Notes under the pieces: model-generated
What the model was told of the DNA's origin: nothing
Seen by the model: the letters and a program-made list of their open reading frames with translations, nothing else
Databases searched by the model: none
NCBI RefSeq assembly: GCF_000332515.2
Contig: NZ_AOGZ02000014.1
Span: 124,001 to 188,000, forward strand
Direction: 5' to 3'
Origin: Leptospira wolbachii serovar Codice str. CDC
GTDB lineage: Bacteria > Spirochaetota > Leptospiria > Leptospirales > Leptospiraceae
Length of the DNA: 64,000 nt
Shown: positions 47,164 through 57,980 of the stretch, in pieces
Position numbering within the stretch: position 1 is the stretch's first letter
Layout: each line of letters begins with the position of its first letter
Translations under genes and position numbers: made by a program

Positions 47164-48751
47164 TTCCACCAGAAACTAAAAATCGAATTTCATCGATGCT
47201 CACAAAAGACTTTTCACTGCTATCTAAATAGTATTTACGATAGTTTTGTAACCGAAGGACAATAGGACCAAAGGATTTCGAAATTTCAGCGGCTGCTTGC
47301 GTGTTGTTATCCAAATCAAAGGCTTTTCCTTGTGATTCATACCCTTTTTTTGTATAATAAAAGGACATCAAAAGCGAAGATCCAAGTGGGATATAGGCAG
47401 CAGCAAACACGCGTTTGTTTCCTTTGAGACCGTAGTCTTCCACCGCAAATTCAAAACCTAAATGATAAAAATTGATATAAACCGTATGGTAGTATCCCGT
47501 TACTTTAGAGTTGGACTGGTTTTCTAAATATTCATATTTGGGTCGAAGCGGAGCAGAAACTGGAAATTTCTGAAACCGTTCCACTTCATAAAAACTATCA
47601 AAATACATTGGTGCATAGTTGGCTGTCATTTGCCGAAATTCTGGTTTTAAAATGATATTTAAATCCTTGGTTCCTAAACGAAAGATACTTCCATAATGAG
47701 TTCCTTGAGCACCATCGAGACCTTTGATTTTATTCAAATCTAAGTAAGGGGTAAATTCCACAAAAGGTAGATTCAGAAGTCGATATTCAATATCCATCCC
47801 TTCTACGGAAGCACGAGTGACTTGGGAGGTTTTTGGATTGTCTAGATTCTTTTCAGTCACTGGAGATCCGTTCGTATTATAAGACATTTGCACAGGGGCA
47901 GCACGATCCCAAGCTCTTGTATAACCGATCGTCAAACGGTTGTACCATGGATCGTTATCCACAAGTTCCATTCGAGAGTCTTTACTAATGGGGCGGATTT
48001 CTTTTTTTCTTGCCTCTTCAGCTTTTTTATTTTTTGCTTCTTCGCTTCCGGCTTCTTCCTCTACACTCAAACGACCTGATTCATCGAGGACATTTCCTCG
48101 TAAATTCATCAAATAAACTAAATCAGAAGACTTATCAAATAAAGAAAAAAGTGATTTGCCAATGGCAAGTGGTTTGATATAAACTCTTGCAGCATTTACT
48201 TCAAAATTCACGACGGAATTGGCAAAGTATTGCACGCCAACGTAATCGGTATTTAAATCAGCCATGACACCGGGATTATAAGAATCAAACCTTGAGGAAC
48301 TTTGGTATTTATTTACGATAGTTCCGTGGCCTACATAACCATCAACCATCTTACCGGTGTAAGCTGAATAGGTAACTTTGCCGGGAACTTGTTGGTTATA
48401 GGTTCCATAAGAAATATAGTTCAAGACCCGAGAGTAGTCATTTTTACTATTATAGTCCATTTCTCTGATCTTTCCGGCTTTGCTATCCAACTGGAGTGGA
48501 TCCTTATCGACTGCTAAAGCATTGATAGGAAGAGAAAACGAATAGCCGAAGTTACTTCCATGGTTGTAAGTAAAGTTCGGTGATACATATCCGTAGTAGT
48601 CCTTTTGGAAACTCGATCCACCAGCATCAAACTGCAAAGCGGAGGCACGCCTCGATTCAGTCCCTGTGGGCACCCACACTTGCGCTTCTAATGCAAGAAT
48701 TGGTAGTAGGAATACAATTCCTAGGCCTAAAATCAGAGAGTATTTCTTCAC
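47153..48751 (-). CDS. Probable outer-membrane beta-barrel protein
   Basis: A 532-residue exported protein. A signal peptide (YSLILGLGIVFLLPILALEAQ) is followed by alternating hydrophobic strands with many aromatic residues (VSPNFTYNHGSNFGYSFSL, VTGYYHTVYINFYHLGFEFAV) and a C-terminal strand ending FLVSGGISF with a terminal Phe, all signs of a barrel. No specific family is recognised. A Lys/Glu-rich segment at about 230-250 may be an outer loop. The chosen start is a GTG at 48751; upstream codons are possible but would precede the signal peptide. Confidence 0.75.
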   Translation of the reverse strand: MKKYSLILGLGIVFLLPILALEAQVWVPTGTESRRASALQFDAGGSSFQKDYYGYVSPNFTYNHGSNFGYSFSLPINALAVDKDPLQLDSKAGKIREMDYNSKNDYSRVLNYISYGTYNQQVPGKVTYSAYTGKMVDGYVGHGTIVNKYQSSSRFDSYNPGVMADLNTDYVGVQYFANSVVNFEVNAARVYIKPLAIGKSLFSLFDKSSDLVYLMNLRGNVLDESGRLSVEEEAGSEEAKNKKAEEARKKEIRPISKDSRMELVDNDPWYNRLTIGYTRAWDRAAPVQMSYNTNGSPVTEKNLDNPKTSQVTRASVEGMDIEYRLLNLPFVEFTPYLDLNKIKGLDGAQGTHYGSIFRLGTKDLNIILKPEFRQMTANYAPMYFDSFYEVERFQKFPVSAPLRPKYEYLENQSNSKVTGYYHTVYINFYHLGFEFAVEDYGLKGNKRVFAAAYIPLGSSLLMSFYYTKKGYESQGKAFDLDNNTQAAAEISKSFGPIVLRLQNYRKYYLDSSEKSFVSIDEIRFLVSGGISF

Positions 48752-48811
48752 GATACGATCATTATCGTAAGCTTTTGCCCTGAAAATAAGAAATAATCTA
48801 CAAACGGCAGC

Positions 48812-48848
48812 ATCCAATAAAACAGATCAATATTCTATTTTATTGGAT
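48812..48848. promoter_or_regulatory. Inverted repeat between the barrel gene and metY
   Basis: ATCCAATAAAA and TTTTATTGGAT form a perfect 11-bp inverted repeat with a 15-base spacer. It ends seven bases before a TTGACA that could be a -35 element (48855-48860), so it is well placed to be an operator for methionine control or a leader hairpin. No known S-box, SAH or cobalamin riboswitch is visible. Confidence 0.5.
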
Positions 48849-48904
48849 ATTTTGTTGACAAATAAGAGACAGATGTCAATTTGGCCAGACCATCGGAGGA
48901 AACC

Positions 48905-50209
48905 ATGCCACGTAATTTTAAACCAGAAACCATCGCACTCCACGGAGGGCAAGAACCAGACCCGACGACAACTTCGCGAGCTGTGCCTTTGTACCAAACC
49001 ACATCCTATGTATTTAAAGATACGGACCACGCTGCTCGTCTTTTTGGTCTTCAAGAATTTGGGAATATTTACACCAGACTCATGAATCCAACCACTGACG
49101 TTTTAGAGAAACGAGTGGCAGCATTAGAAGGTGGTGTGGCAGCACTGGCAACGGCATCAGGCCAAAGTGCAGAACTGTTAGCTCTTTTGAATATCGTAGA
49201 AACTGGACAAGAAATTGTTGCCTCGTCATCACTCTATGGTGGGACTTATAATCTACTCCACTATACTTTTCCAAAACTGGGAATTAAAGTACACTTCGTT
49301 GACCAATCAGACCCAGAAAACTTCCGTAAAGCATCAAATGACAAAACAAGAGCTTTCTACGCAGAAACTTTAGGAAATCCCAAACTAGACACACTCGACA
49401 TTGCAGCGGTGAGTAAAGTTGCTAAAGAAGTCGGAGTTCCGTTAGTGATTGATAACACAATGCCATCTCCTTATTTAGTGAACCCATTGAAACATGGAGC
49501 TGATATTGTTGTTCACTCTCTCACAAAATTCCTGGGAGGACATGGAACATCCATTGGTGGGATCATCGTCGATGGTGGTAGTTTCAATTGGGGAAATGGA
49601 AAGTTTAAGAATTTTACAGAACCAGATCCTTCTTACCACGGACTTAAATTTTGGGAAGTATTTGGGAAGTTCGAACCTTTTGGTGGAGTGAACATTGCTT
49701 TTATTTTAAAAGCGAGAGTGCAAGGTCTAAGAGATCTTGGTCCTGCCATTTCCCCATTCAATGCATGGCAAATCATCCAAGGTGTGGAAACACTTCCTCT
49801 CCGTATGGAACGCCATTCCGCAAATGCTCTAAAAGTCGCCGAATTTTTAACCAAACATCCTAAGATTGAATGGGTAAATTACCCAGGACTTCCTACAGAC
49901 AAAAACTATGCTACTGCTAAAAAGTATCATGAACGTGGACTCTTTGGGGCCATCGTAGGATTTGAAATCAAAGGTGGTGTAGAAAAGGCTAAAAAATTCA
50001 TCGATGGACTAGAACTTTTCAGTCTCCTTGCTAACATTGGTGATGCGAAGTCTCTTGCCATCCATCCAGCATCTACAACTCACCAACAATTAACTGGGCC
50101 TGAACAAATTTCTGCGGGAGTGACACCTGGATTTGTTCGTTTGAGTGTTGGACTCGAAAACATTGATGACATTCTGGTAGACTTGGAAGAGGCATTAAAA
50201 AATATCTGA
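48905..50209 (+). CDS. metY: O-acetylhomoserine sulfhydrylase MetY
   Basis: A 434-residue Cys/Met metabolism PLP enzyme that makes homocysteine from O-acetylhomoserine and sulfide. It has [20 protein letters not shown] at the start, the sequence [17 protein letters not shown], and the PLP lysine in [18 protein letters not shown]. The ATG at 48905 has GGAGG five bases ahead; the ORF extension is in the leader. It is the first gene of metY, metX, metW. The same pair of enzymes was described in Leptospira meyeri (established knowledge). Confidence 0.96.
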   Translation: MPRNFKPETIALHGGQEPDPTTTSRAVPLYQTTSYVFKDTDHAARLFGLQEFGNIYTRLMNPTTDVLEKRVAALEGGVAALATASGQSAELLALLNIVETGQEIVASSSLYGGTYNLLHYTFPKLGIKVHFVDQSDPENFRKASNDKTRAFYAETLGNPKLDTLDIAAVSKVAKEVGVPLVIDNTMPSPYLVNPLKHGADIVVHSLTKFLGGHGTSIGGIIVDGGSFNWGNGKFKNFTEPDPSYHGLKFWEVFGKFEPFGGVNIAFILKARVQGLRDLGPAISPFNAWQIIQGVETLPLRMERHSANALKVAEFLTKHPKIEWVNYPGLPTDKNYATAKKYHERGLFGAIVGFEIKGGVEKAKKFIDGLELFSLLANIGDAKSLAIHPASTTHQQLTGPEQISAGVTPGFVRLSVGLENIDDILVDLEEALKNI

Positions 50210-50217
50210 TTAAGACT

Positions 50218-51354
50218 ATGCCTACCTCCGAACAGAACGAGTTTTCCCACGGATCCGTAGGTGTCGTACAGACGCAAGTTGTCAGATTTGAATCTTTCAC
50301 CTTAGAGGGGGGTGAGACCATCACTCCTCTCGAAATTGCCTATGAAACCTACGGCACTCTGAACGAGAAAAAAGACAATGCCATTCTGGTTTGTCATGCC
50401 CTTTCGGGAGATGCACATGCCGCTGGCTTCCATGAGGGTGACAAACGACCCGGTTACTGGGACTATTACATCGGACCAGGCAAAGCATTTGATACCAATC
50501 GTTACTTTATCATTTCTTCAAATGTGATTGGAGGCTGTAAGGGATCAAGTGGCCCACTCACAATTAACGGAAAAAATGGTAAACCATTTCAATCCACATT
50601 TCCTTTTGTCTCCATTGGAGATATGGTAGGTGCTCAGGAAAAATTAATCAGTTCTTTTGGGATCCACAAACTATTTGCAGTGGCTGGTGGTTCGATGGGA
50701 GGAATGCAAGCTTTGCAATGGTCAGTCGCTTATCCTGACCGACTCAAAAATTGTATTGTAATGGCCTCTTCTTCCGAACACTCTGCCCAACAAATTGCCT
50801 TTAATGAAGTGGGAAGACAAGCGATACTTTCTGATCCGAATTGGAATCAAGGTTTGTACACTCAAGAAAATAGACCGTCCAAGGGACTAGCACTAGCTCG
50901 GATGATGGGACACATCACTTACTTAAGTGATGAAATGATGCGAGAAAAATTTGGTCGTAAACCACCCAAGGGTAATATCCAATCTACAGATTTTGCTGTC
51001 GGAAGTTATTTGATCTACCAAGGAGAATCCTTTGTGGACCGATTCGATGCCAATTCTTATATTTATGTAACCAAAGCTCTGGATCACTTCAGTTTGGGAA
51101 CAGGAAAAGAACTAACAAAAGTTCTATCGAAGGTTAGGTGCCGATTTTTGGTGGTTGCATACACTTCGGACTGGCTTTATCCCCCTTACCAATCGGAAGA
51201 AATTGTAAAGTCTTTAGAGGTCAATGCAGTTCCCGTTAGTTTTGTAGAACTCAACAATCCCGCCGGACACGATAGTTTTTTATTACCAAGTGAACAACAA
51301 GACTCCATACTCAGAGATTTTTTAAGTTCCACGGACGAAGGAGTTTTCCTTTGA
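50218..51354 (+). CDS. metX: Homoserine O-acetyltransferase MetX
   Basis: A 378-residue alpha/beta-hydrolase that transfers acetyl from acetyl-CoA to homoserine, feeding MetY. It shows [14 protein letters not shown], the nucleophile elbow [14 protein letters not shown], and the catalytic His in [10 protein letters not shown]. The pattern [22 protein letters not shown] is the MetX signature. The start is eight bases after metY, and the stop overlaps metW by four bases. Confidence 0.96.
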   Translation: MPTSEQNEFSHGSVGVVQTQVVRFESFTLEGGETITPLEIAYETYGTLNEKKDNAILVCHALSGDAHAAGFHEGDKRPGYWDYYIGPGKAFDTNRYFIISSNVIGGCKGSSGPLTINGKNGKPFQSTFPFVSIGDMVGAQEKLISSFGIHKLFAVAGGSMGGMQALQWSVAYPDRLKNCIVMASSSEHSAQQIAFNEVGRQAILSDPNWNQGLYTQENRPSKGLALARMMGHITYLSDEMMREKFGRKPPKGNIQSTDFAVGSYLIYQGESFVDRFDANSYIYVTKALDHFSLGTGKELTKVLSKVRCRFLVVAYTSDWLYPPYQSEEIVKSLEVNAVPVSFVELNNPAGHDSFLLPSEQQDSILRDFLSSTDEGVFL

Positions 51355-51968
51355 ATATCCATACCAATGAAGCTCTAGGTTTAGATTTAAAAAATCGACC
51401 AGACATTTCCTACATAGCCAATTTAATCAAACCAGGAGAAAGAGTTTTGGATCTTGGTTGTGGTTACGGCGAACTGATGTTAATCCTAAAAAACAAAGGG
51501 GTTCGAGTACAGGGTATTGAAAAAGACGATAAATGCATCATCCAATGTGTAAAAAAAAGTTTGTATGTGCATCATGGAGATATTGATGACGGACTAAAAC
51601 ACCACTTGGATCATAGTTTTGATTTTGTCATTCTCAACCAAACCATACAACAGACGTTAAATCCAGGTGAGATCATCAAAGAATGTTTGCGGATTGGAAA
51701 ACAAGTAATTATCGTTTTCCCAAATTTTTCTCACTGGCAAATTCGTTCCTCAATCCTTCTCAGTGGGAAAACCCCTGTCACGGACCTTATGCCCTTCCAT
51801 TGGTATGACACACCGAACCTACACTACTTGTCAGGTCAGGACTTTGAAGATTTTTGTGACTTTGAACGAATTAAAGTTTTGCACAGAGCATTTTTTAACA
51901 GAACCAGACAAATCAAATTGTTTCCCAATTTATTTGCAACATTGGCCTTGTTTGTAATTCGAGCTTAA
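51351..51968 (+). CDS. metW: Methionine biosynthesis protein MetW
   Basis: A 205-residue class I SAM-dependent methyltransferase-fold protein that usually travels with metX. The SAM site is [12 protein letters not shown], followed by [10 protein letters not shown] and [15 protein letters not shown]. It is thought to support MetX activity in some bacteria. The TTG start at 51351 overlaps the metX stop by four bases (TTGA) and has AAGGAG seven bases before it. Confidence 0.94.
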   Translation: MNIHTNEALGLDLKNRPDISYIANLIKPGERVLDLGCGYGELMLILKNKGVRVQGIEKDDKCIIQCVKKSLYVHHGDIDDGLKHHLDHSFDFVILNQTIQQTLNPGEIIKECLRIGKQVIIVFPNFSHWQIRSSILLSGKTPVTDLMPFHWYDTPNLHYLSGQDFEDFCDFERIKVLHRAFFNRTRQIKLFPNLFATLALFVIRA

Positions 51969-52031
51969 AACAAAACCTTTCTTAGTTTGAAGGAAAAAAA
52001 GAAAAAGTCTAAGGTCGTAAGATACTCTCTC

Positions 52032-53018
52032 CTATAGATCTGAAACGCACCGGACATAGGCTAGTGAATCTTTGTTCATGTATGATTCTTTGCCACCATC
52101 GAAGTCAACCATGTAGGCCTGGACATCGCCTAAACCCGCAAAAGTTTGTGCGCTCCAATAATGTGCTGCTTTTGCATTAGGAAATAAAATTGGATCCGCC
52201 GTCGCTCCTGGATAAGTTGTAGCATCCCCTACTGTTATACATCCATCTTCTCCAGTAATCACTCCCGTATTGGTATCACTACAACGAATCACAGAAAACA
52301 TTTCCGTATATAAGGGAAGCCTCCACTGATCTCTTTGGTACGACTTCGAGGAACTGCGACTAACACAGGATTGATACACTGCACCCGCACTCACAAGTTG
52401 TGTATTGATCCCTCCATTACAAGCATTGGGATTCGTTGTAGAATTATAACCTTCTGCCACCGTACAAAACCTTAATGGTTCGGCACTACCAATGGAACAA
52501 TCTCCCTTCCCGATCCCAACACTCGTACCGAAGGGATTCCAGGTCGAACCATAAGTACAACGATCCCAAAGGAGAGTCTTTCCGGAAACGATGGATTTCG
52601 CAAAGGGACAGGAAATCTGTACATTGATCAATTTGAACCCATCCCAATCACCGCGATCCCATACGATACAATGGACATTGGATGGTTGAGTAGGAAATTC
52701 CAATTGTAGATATTTGGGAGAGGCAAAAACGGATAAGGAAAATGGACCATTTCCATTTACTGTGATGGCACTTCCATCAGTGCGAGAAAGGATCGTTAGG
52801 GAAGTTTGGTTTAAGCCAGTCACAAATCCCTCTACTAAAAATGATCGAGGGTAGGCAACTATGTCATTTTCTAATAATCGATTTTCCCAATACTCCTTCG
52901 AGAGAGGATCACCAGAGTTGTGTCTCCCGTCGGGATGACAACAAACAACAAATAGGAGAATCCCTAACAGAAGAGCTGCTAGTTTTGTAAAGAATCGAAA
53001 TTTAATGAACAAAATCAT
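52032..53018 (-). CDS. DUF1566-domain lipoprotein
   Basis: A 328-residue lipoprotein with a lipobox at ALLLGILLFVVCC. The mature part has the DUF1566 pattern seen in spirochaete and marine surface proteins: WRLPLYTEMFSVI, AAHYWSAQTF, AYMVDFDGG and LAYVRCVSD. Many cysteines (about 14) suggest disulphides. The function is unknown. An ATG at 53018 is the first start; a TTG at 53012 has better spacing to GGTGGAG and may be used instead. Confidence 0.85.
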   Translation of the reverse strand: MILFIKFRFFTKLAALLLGILLFVVCCHPDGRHNSGDPLSKEYWENRLLENDIVAYPRSFLVEGFVTGLNQTSLTILSRTDGSAITVNGNGPFSLSVFASPKYLQLEFPTQPSNVHCIVWDRGDWDGFKLINVQISCPFAKSIVSGKTLLWDRCTYGSTWNPFGTSVGIGKGDCSIGSAEPLRFCTVAEGYNSTTNPNACNGGINTQLVSAGAVYQSCVSRSSSKSYQRDQWRLPLYTEMFSVIRCSDTNTGVITGEDGCITVGDATTYPGATADPILFPNAKAAHYWSAQTFAGLGDVQAYMVDFDGGKESYMNKDSLAYVRCVSDL

Positions 53019-53120
53019 TCTCCACCGACGGCAATGTTTTGGATCTTTCGTTTGAGTTCAATGATAGTTTTTTAATTTGTAAAAAGGAATCTGTGGTGGA
53101 TTTAGGGAGTTGGTATTTTT

Positions 53121-53301
53121 GGGGAGACAACGGTAGAACTTCCCCGCCCTGATCGAACTGGGTGGGGTTATCCTCCCGCCACCCAATAACGCCTGTTTAC
53201 CACGCATCTAACAAAAAGAAAAATGGATTTCACAAAAATTGGATTTTTATTTCAGAAAGTTCCTATTTATACAAAAGCCCGGCAATCACTCCGGGCTTTT
53301 T
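53121..53301 (+). ncRNA. Candidate small structured RNA
   Basis: A 468-base gap lies between the DUF1566 and ilvA genes. Within it, a GC-rich block can fold as GGGGA/TCCCC around a loop, then as a 7-bp stem TGGGTGG/CCACCCA (53159-53185) with an inner GG-TTAT-CC tip, while GGTA(g)AAC and GTTTACC could close the structure. It ends with a strong terminator at 53273. It does not match tRNA, SRP, 6S or riboswitch patterns I know. No convincing promoter is visible, so strand and start are uncertain. Confidence 0.35.
53273..53301. terminator. Strong intrinsic terminator
   Basis: AAAAGCCCGG, an 8-base loop and CCGGGCTTTTT make a perfect 10-bp hairpin with flanking A- and T-runs, so it works in both directions. 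On the minus strand it lies 185 bases after the ilvA stop. On the plus strand it would end the candidate small RNA. Confidence 0.85.
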
Positions 53302-53486
53302 AGCTGTACGACGATCTTTCAATCACTTTAGATATCGAACGATTCTCAGAATTCTTTAGGGAATTCCCACAAATTTCTCGAAATTAAATCTACTCTAGAA
53401 GGATTCGATACGAAAGTAGATCGAATGATTTATGCGGTCCCCAGACAAGATTACCACCTAACATGAAATGCTGGTCCATTTTTTCA
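53302..53486. other. Intergenic stretch after ilvA, no gene seen
   Basis: AT-rich sequence with a perfect 10-base palindrome GGGAATTCCC at 53359-53368. No open frame of useful length, tRNA or repeat was found. The palindrome may be chance. Confidence 0.5.
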
Positions 53487-54734
53487 TCAGACCAAATATT
53501 CGAAAAGGTTTTCATCCTGGTTGATTAAGGTATAGTTAAGGTGGAATGCATCCATCCTTTGCAATAAGGATTGGAAGTCGTCTTTAGTTTTTAATTCAAT
53601 GCCAATAAGGGCTGGTCCTGATTCTTTATTATTCTTCTGAATGAATTCGAATCTGACAATGTCATCATTCGGCCCTAATATCTCATTGACAAATTGTTTG
53701 AGAGCTCCGGGTCTCTGTGCAAATCTTACAATAAAATAATGTTTTAATCCTTCATACAAGAGAGACCGTTCTTTGATTTCTTGCATCCGATCAATGTCGT
53801 TATTTCCACCGCTTAAGATACATACCACCTTTTTACCACGAATTTGATCCGCATATTGGTCAAGGGCTGATATACTCAGAGCTCCTGCAGGTTCAGCAAC
53901 GATTGCATCTTCATTGTATAATTTTAGTAAAGTGGAACTAACCTTCCCTTCTGGAACGAGTAACATATCTGCGAGGATCTCTTTACAAATGGGAAAAGTA
54001 AGGTCTCCTACTTTCTTGACAGATGCTCCATCCACAAATTTTTGAATCTTCTCTAAAGTAACTGGTTTTCCTTGTTTGAGAGCCTCTGTCATGGAAGGGG
54101 CACCCGTTGGTTCCACTCCAATGATCTTTGTTTTGGGAGAGTGTTCCTTAAAATAACTTCCGAGTCCTGCCGCGAGCCCACCTCCACCTACTGGAACAAA
54201 TACATAATCGATGTTAGATTCTTCCTCTAAAATTTCTTTGGCAACCGTCCCTTGTCCCGCCATAATTTTGATATGATCGAAAGGTGGAATGAATACTTTT
54301 TTATTGGCCTCAGCAAATTCAAGAGCAACGAATTGGCATTCATCAAAGGTGTCTCCCACAAGGACAATTTCAATCCACTCGCCACCAAACATTTTCACCT
54401 GGTTGATTTTCTGTTTGGGAGTGATAGCCGGCATATAAATCACACCATGGAGATTCAATAGTTTACAGGAAAAAGCGACACCCTGTGCATGGTTTCCGGC
54501 ACTTGCACAAACGACACCATTTCTACGTTCTTCCAAAGACAAACTCTGAATCAAATAATAGGCACCGCGAATTTTATAGGAGCGGACCACTTGTAAGTCT
54601 TCCCGCTTCAGATAAACCTTAGCACCATATATTTCCGACAGACGAGAATGGAATTGTATTGGAGTTCTATTTACAACTGGCTTTAGGATTTGATAAGCTG
54701 ATTCGATATCTAAAATCATTGGTTCTAAATTCAT
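53487..54734 (-). CDS. ilvA: Threonine dehydratase IlvA (short form with one C-terminal ACT-like domain)
   Basis: A 415-residue PLP enzyme converting threonine to 2-oxobutyrate. It has the PLP lysine in LQVVRSYKIRGA, the SAGNHAQGVAFS loop, and the glycine loop PVGGGGLAAGLGSY. After a linker the C-terminal 75 residues (KHYFIVRFAQRPGALKQF to LNYTLINQDENLFEYLV) form an ACT-like regulatory domain, as in the B. subtilis-type IlvA. It gives the classical first step to isoleucine; leuC-leuD elsewhere in the window serve the alternative citramalate route. Confidence 0.94.
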   Translation of the reverse strand: MNLEPMILDIESAYQILKPVVNRTPIQFHSRLSEIYGAKVYLKREDLQVVRSYKIRGAYYLIQSLSLEERRNGVVCASAGNHAQGVAFSCKLLNLHGVIYMPAITPKQKINQVKMFGGEWIEIVLVGDTFDECQFVALEFAEANKKVFIPPFDHIKIMAGQGTVAKEILEEESNIDYVFVPVGGGGLAAGLGSYFKEHSPKTKIIGVEPTGAPSMTEALKQGKPVTLEKIQKFVDGASVKKVGDLTFPICKEILADMLLVPEGKVSSTLLKLYNEDAIVAEPAGALSISALDQYADQIRGKKVVCILSGGNNDIDRMQEIKERSLLYEGLKHYFIVRFAQRPGALKQFVNEILGPNDDIVRFEFIQKNNKESGPALIGIELKTKDDFQSLLQRMDAFHLNYTLINQDENLFEYLV

Positions 54735-54819
54735 GCCGGATGAAAAATCAATTCAAATTCCAATGACAAAAATTTTCAGAAGTTAATAACAGAAAAGTAT
54801 ATATCTTCATCTTCAATGA

Positions 54820-55770
54820 TTATTGTAATATCTCCATGATTTCATAGGAAAGTTTGGATTTTGCTATATCGTAAGCGGTCAGGCCTTGATTGTTTTTTAT
54901 ATCCTTACTAATCCCTCGTTTTAATAAATAATCAACAATTGGTTTATTTTTATTAGCTGCAGCCCAATGTAAAATGGTATCCCCTTGGTTTGTTGTTTCA
55001 TTTAAATTCCATTTCTTTAGGGAATCTATGTATTTTAATAAATCCAAGTCATTAAAAAAAACTGAATATGTAAGAGCAGTAAATCCTAGTTTGTCTCTAA
55101 ATTGAAAATTCACTTTCTTTTCTAATAAATACTCGAATATTTCTTTATTGGCACGAACATTTAACGCATGTTGGAAAAGATTCAATTCGGAAGTATCATT
55201 TTCCTCATACAAAATGATGGAAGTATCTTTTTGAATGCTCCCGTTAGTAAAAAGTTCCTTTAATTTGGATAGGTCATTTTTTGCAATCGCTTGGAAAGCA
55301 AGTCTCGGTGCGTAGGATTCCTCTCGAGTTACATCATAAATCTCTAACGAAGGTTGATTGTTTCTGGAAGTGTACAATATACTGTACATAAACGAACCCT
55401 TTTTATCAGCAGTAGGAATTTCTAAAGAAACCTTTGTATTCAAATGAATCGTTGCTTTCGCTGTTGCATTTTCACCCGAAAAAGATTCCGTTTTACTGGA
55501 TTCACCAGTGGTTAAGTTGATACTCGCACTTATCTTCCGAATGGTACGACCAAAATAAAAAGAGAGTAATGCATTTGTTTTGTCAATTTTTTCGATACAG
55601 CCAGATAAAGAAGTATTACCAGTGGAAATAAAAAAATCAGACTCAATGACTACAAACTGACTGATTTTACAATTTGGATTTGGTTTCGCATTCTCAATGA
55701 TTTGAAAATTCGCAACCGACTTGCAACTAACAAGCAAAAAAAGTAAAGGTAAGATGAATACAGATTTCAT
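54820..55770 (-). CDS. Ankyrin-repeat lipoprotein
   Basis: A 316-residue lipoprotein (signal FILPLLFLLVSC). The first 170 residues are a beta-rich domain of unknown type. The last 150 contain three or four ankyrin repeats, the clearest being GDTILHWAAANKNKPIVDYL and GLTAYDIAKSKLS. Ankyrins bind proteins, here probably in the periplasm. The gene is AT-richer than its neighbours, which hints at a different origin or fast evolution. Confidence 0.85.
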   Translation of the reverse strand: MKSVFILPLLFLLVSCKSVANFQIIENAKPNPNCKISQFVVIESDFFISTGNTSLSGCIEKIDKTNALLSFYFGRTIRKISASINLTTGESSKTESFSGENATAKATIHLNTKVSLEIPTADKKGSFMYSILYTSRNNQPSLEIYDVTREESYAPRLAFQAIAKNDLSKLKELFTNGSIQKDTSIILYEENDTSELNLFQHALNVRANKEIFEYLLEKKVNFQFRDKLGFTALTYSVFFNDLDLLKYIDSLKKWNLNETTNQGDTILHWAAANKNKPIVDYLLKRGISKDIKNNQGLTAYDIAKSKLSYEIMEILQ

Positions 55771-55877
55771 ATCCTAAAAGACTGACAAATTCTAACGTTG
55801 TCAAATCAAAAATAGAATCGAAAATTGAGGAAGGTGTTAGGGAAAAAAGAAAATGGATGGTTATCGTTTTTTACAAC

Positions 55878-55939
55878 AAAAAGAAAATCGAGAAACCAAA
55901 GGAAGGGCCCCAACCACCCTGCCCAACCTTTGGTCTCTC
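55878..55939 (-). terminator. Intrinsic terminator of the flagellin gene
   Basis: Stem arms at 55890-55902 and 55927-55939 (GAGAAACCAAAGG with CCTTTGGTCTCTC) give 13 pairs, one of them G-U when read on the minus strand, and are followed by the T-rich GATTTTCTTTTTG. It begins eight bases after the flagellin stop codon. The 24-base loop is longer than usual. Confidence 0.85.
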
Positions 55940-55947
55940 TTATCCTA

Positions 55948-56904
<957 letters not shown>

Positions 56905-56995
56905 TCATTACGGTAGGGAGGATAATAGGGAAAAAGAAATAAAATTTGAATAAAAATAGAACTTCCCCTTTTCTAAAATATGTCATAGTAAATCT

Positions 56996-57979
56996 ATGGA
57001 AGTGGATTTCAGAAAAAGGCAGGCTTTTTACGTGTTAGAGACCATATATTTAGCAAACCCCCGTGGATTTTGTGCTGGAGTGAAATACGCCATCTCCTAT
57101 GTGGAGACCGCCTTCCAGGAAAACCCGGACAGCCCCCTCTACGTTCGTAAAGAAATTGTCCATAACCAGAGAGTTGTGGAAGAAATGAAAAAAAAAGGAA
57201 TCCAGTTCATTGATGAACTGAAAGAGGTTCCCGATGGGGCCACTGTTGTTTTCTCCGCCCACGGAGTCTCTCCCGAAGTGGTAAAAGAAGCCACCCAAAG
57301 GAAAATGAAAATTGGGGATGCCACCTGCCCTTTAGTTACGAGGGTCCATAAAAAAGCAAGAAACATCAAAGACTCGCACCAAATCATCTACATCGCACAC
57401 AGGGGCCATGACGAAGCCATCGGTACCATGGGCGAAGCCGATATGTTTTTAGTGGAATCACCTGAAGATGTAGAAAATCTGAAAAGTAAAATTACAAAAG
57501 ACAAACCACTAACCTATCTCATGCAAACCACTCTCTCTGTCGCGGACACGAAGAGCATTGTGAAGAAAATTGAAGAGGTTTTTCCTTATGTAGAACATCC
57601 TCAAAAAGATGATATTTGTTATGCAACAACAGAAAGGCAAGAAGCAGTCCAATCTATGTTGGAGTCCGTAGATGCGATGTTAGTCATTGGTGCAGAAAAC
57701 TCTTCCAACTCCGTACGCCTTTGTCAATTAGCAAAAAAAACGAGACCGGCAAGTTTCCAAATCTCTAGAAAAGAAGACGTCAACCCCGACCATATTAAAA
57801 ATGCAAAAATCAAAATACTGGGAATCACTGCAGGCGCATCCAGTCCTCAAGTCCTCGTGGATGAAATAGTGGGAGAGATTTTAAAACACTTTCCCGATGC
57901 AAAAGTATCTTTGTTTCCAGAGAGCCGCGAGGATACAATGAGTTTCAAACTTCCGAAAGAACTGCTGAAACAATATTAG
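56996..57979 (+). CDS. ispH: 4-hydroxy-3-methylbut-2-enyl diphosphate reductase IspH
   Basis: The last enzyme of the MEP isoprenoid route, a [4Fe-4S] protein. The three cluster cysteines lie in NPRGFCAGV, GDATCPLVTRVH and DICYATTERQEAV. Other family marks are SAHGVSPEV, YIAHRGHDEAIGTMGE and ENSSNSVRL. The start is uncertain: ATG at 56996 gives about 15 extra residues before the usual N-terminus and has no ribosome site, while a GTG at 57032 begins closer to the family start. It is two bases from the downstream histidine kinase. Confidence 0.95.
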   Translation: MEVDFRKRQAFYVLETIYLANPRGFCAGVKYAISYVETAFQENPDSPLYVRKEIVHNQRVVEEMKKKGIQFIDELKEVPDGATVVFSAHGVSPEVVKEATQRKMKIGDATCPLVTRVHKKARNIKDSHQIIYIAHRGHDEAIGTMGEADMFLVESPEDVENLKSKITKDKPLTYLMQTTLSVADTKSIVKKIEEVFPYVEHPQKDDICYATTERQEAVQSMLESVDAMLVIGAENSSNSVRLCQLAKKTRPASFQISRKEDVNPDHIKNAKIKILGITAGASSPQVLVDEIVGEILKHFPDAKVSLFPESREDTMSFKLPKELLKQY

Positions 57980-57980
57980 T

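Noticed and set aside
48855..48882. TTGACA as a sigma-70 -35 box for metY
   Set aside because: No good -10 box is found at 16-18 bases; only weak TCAATT-like matches, so it is not listed as a promoter.
53191..53200. GCCTGTTTAC resembling the SRP RNA segment CTGTTTACCA
   Set aside because: The following conserved loop (GGTCAGG...GGAAGGAAGCAGC) is absent, so it is not 4.5S RNA.
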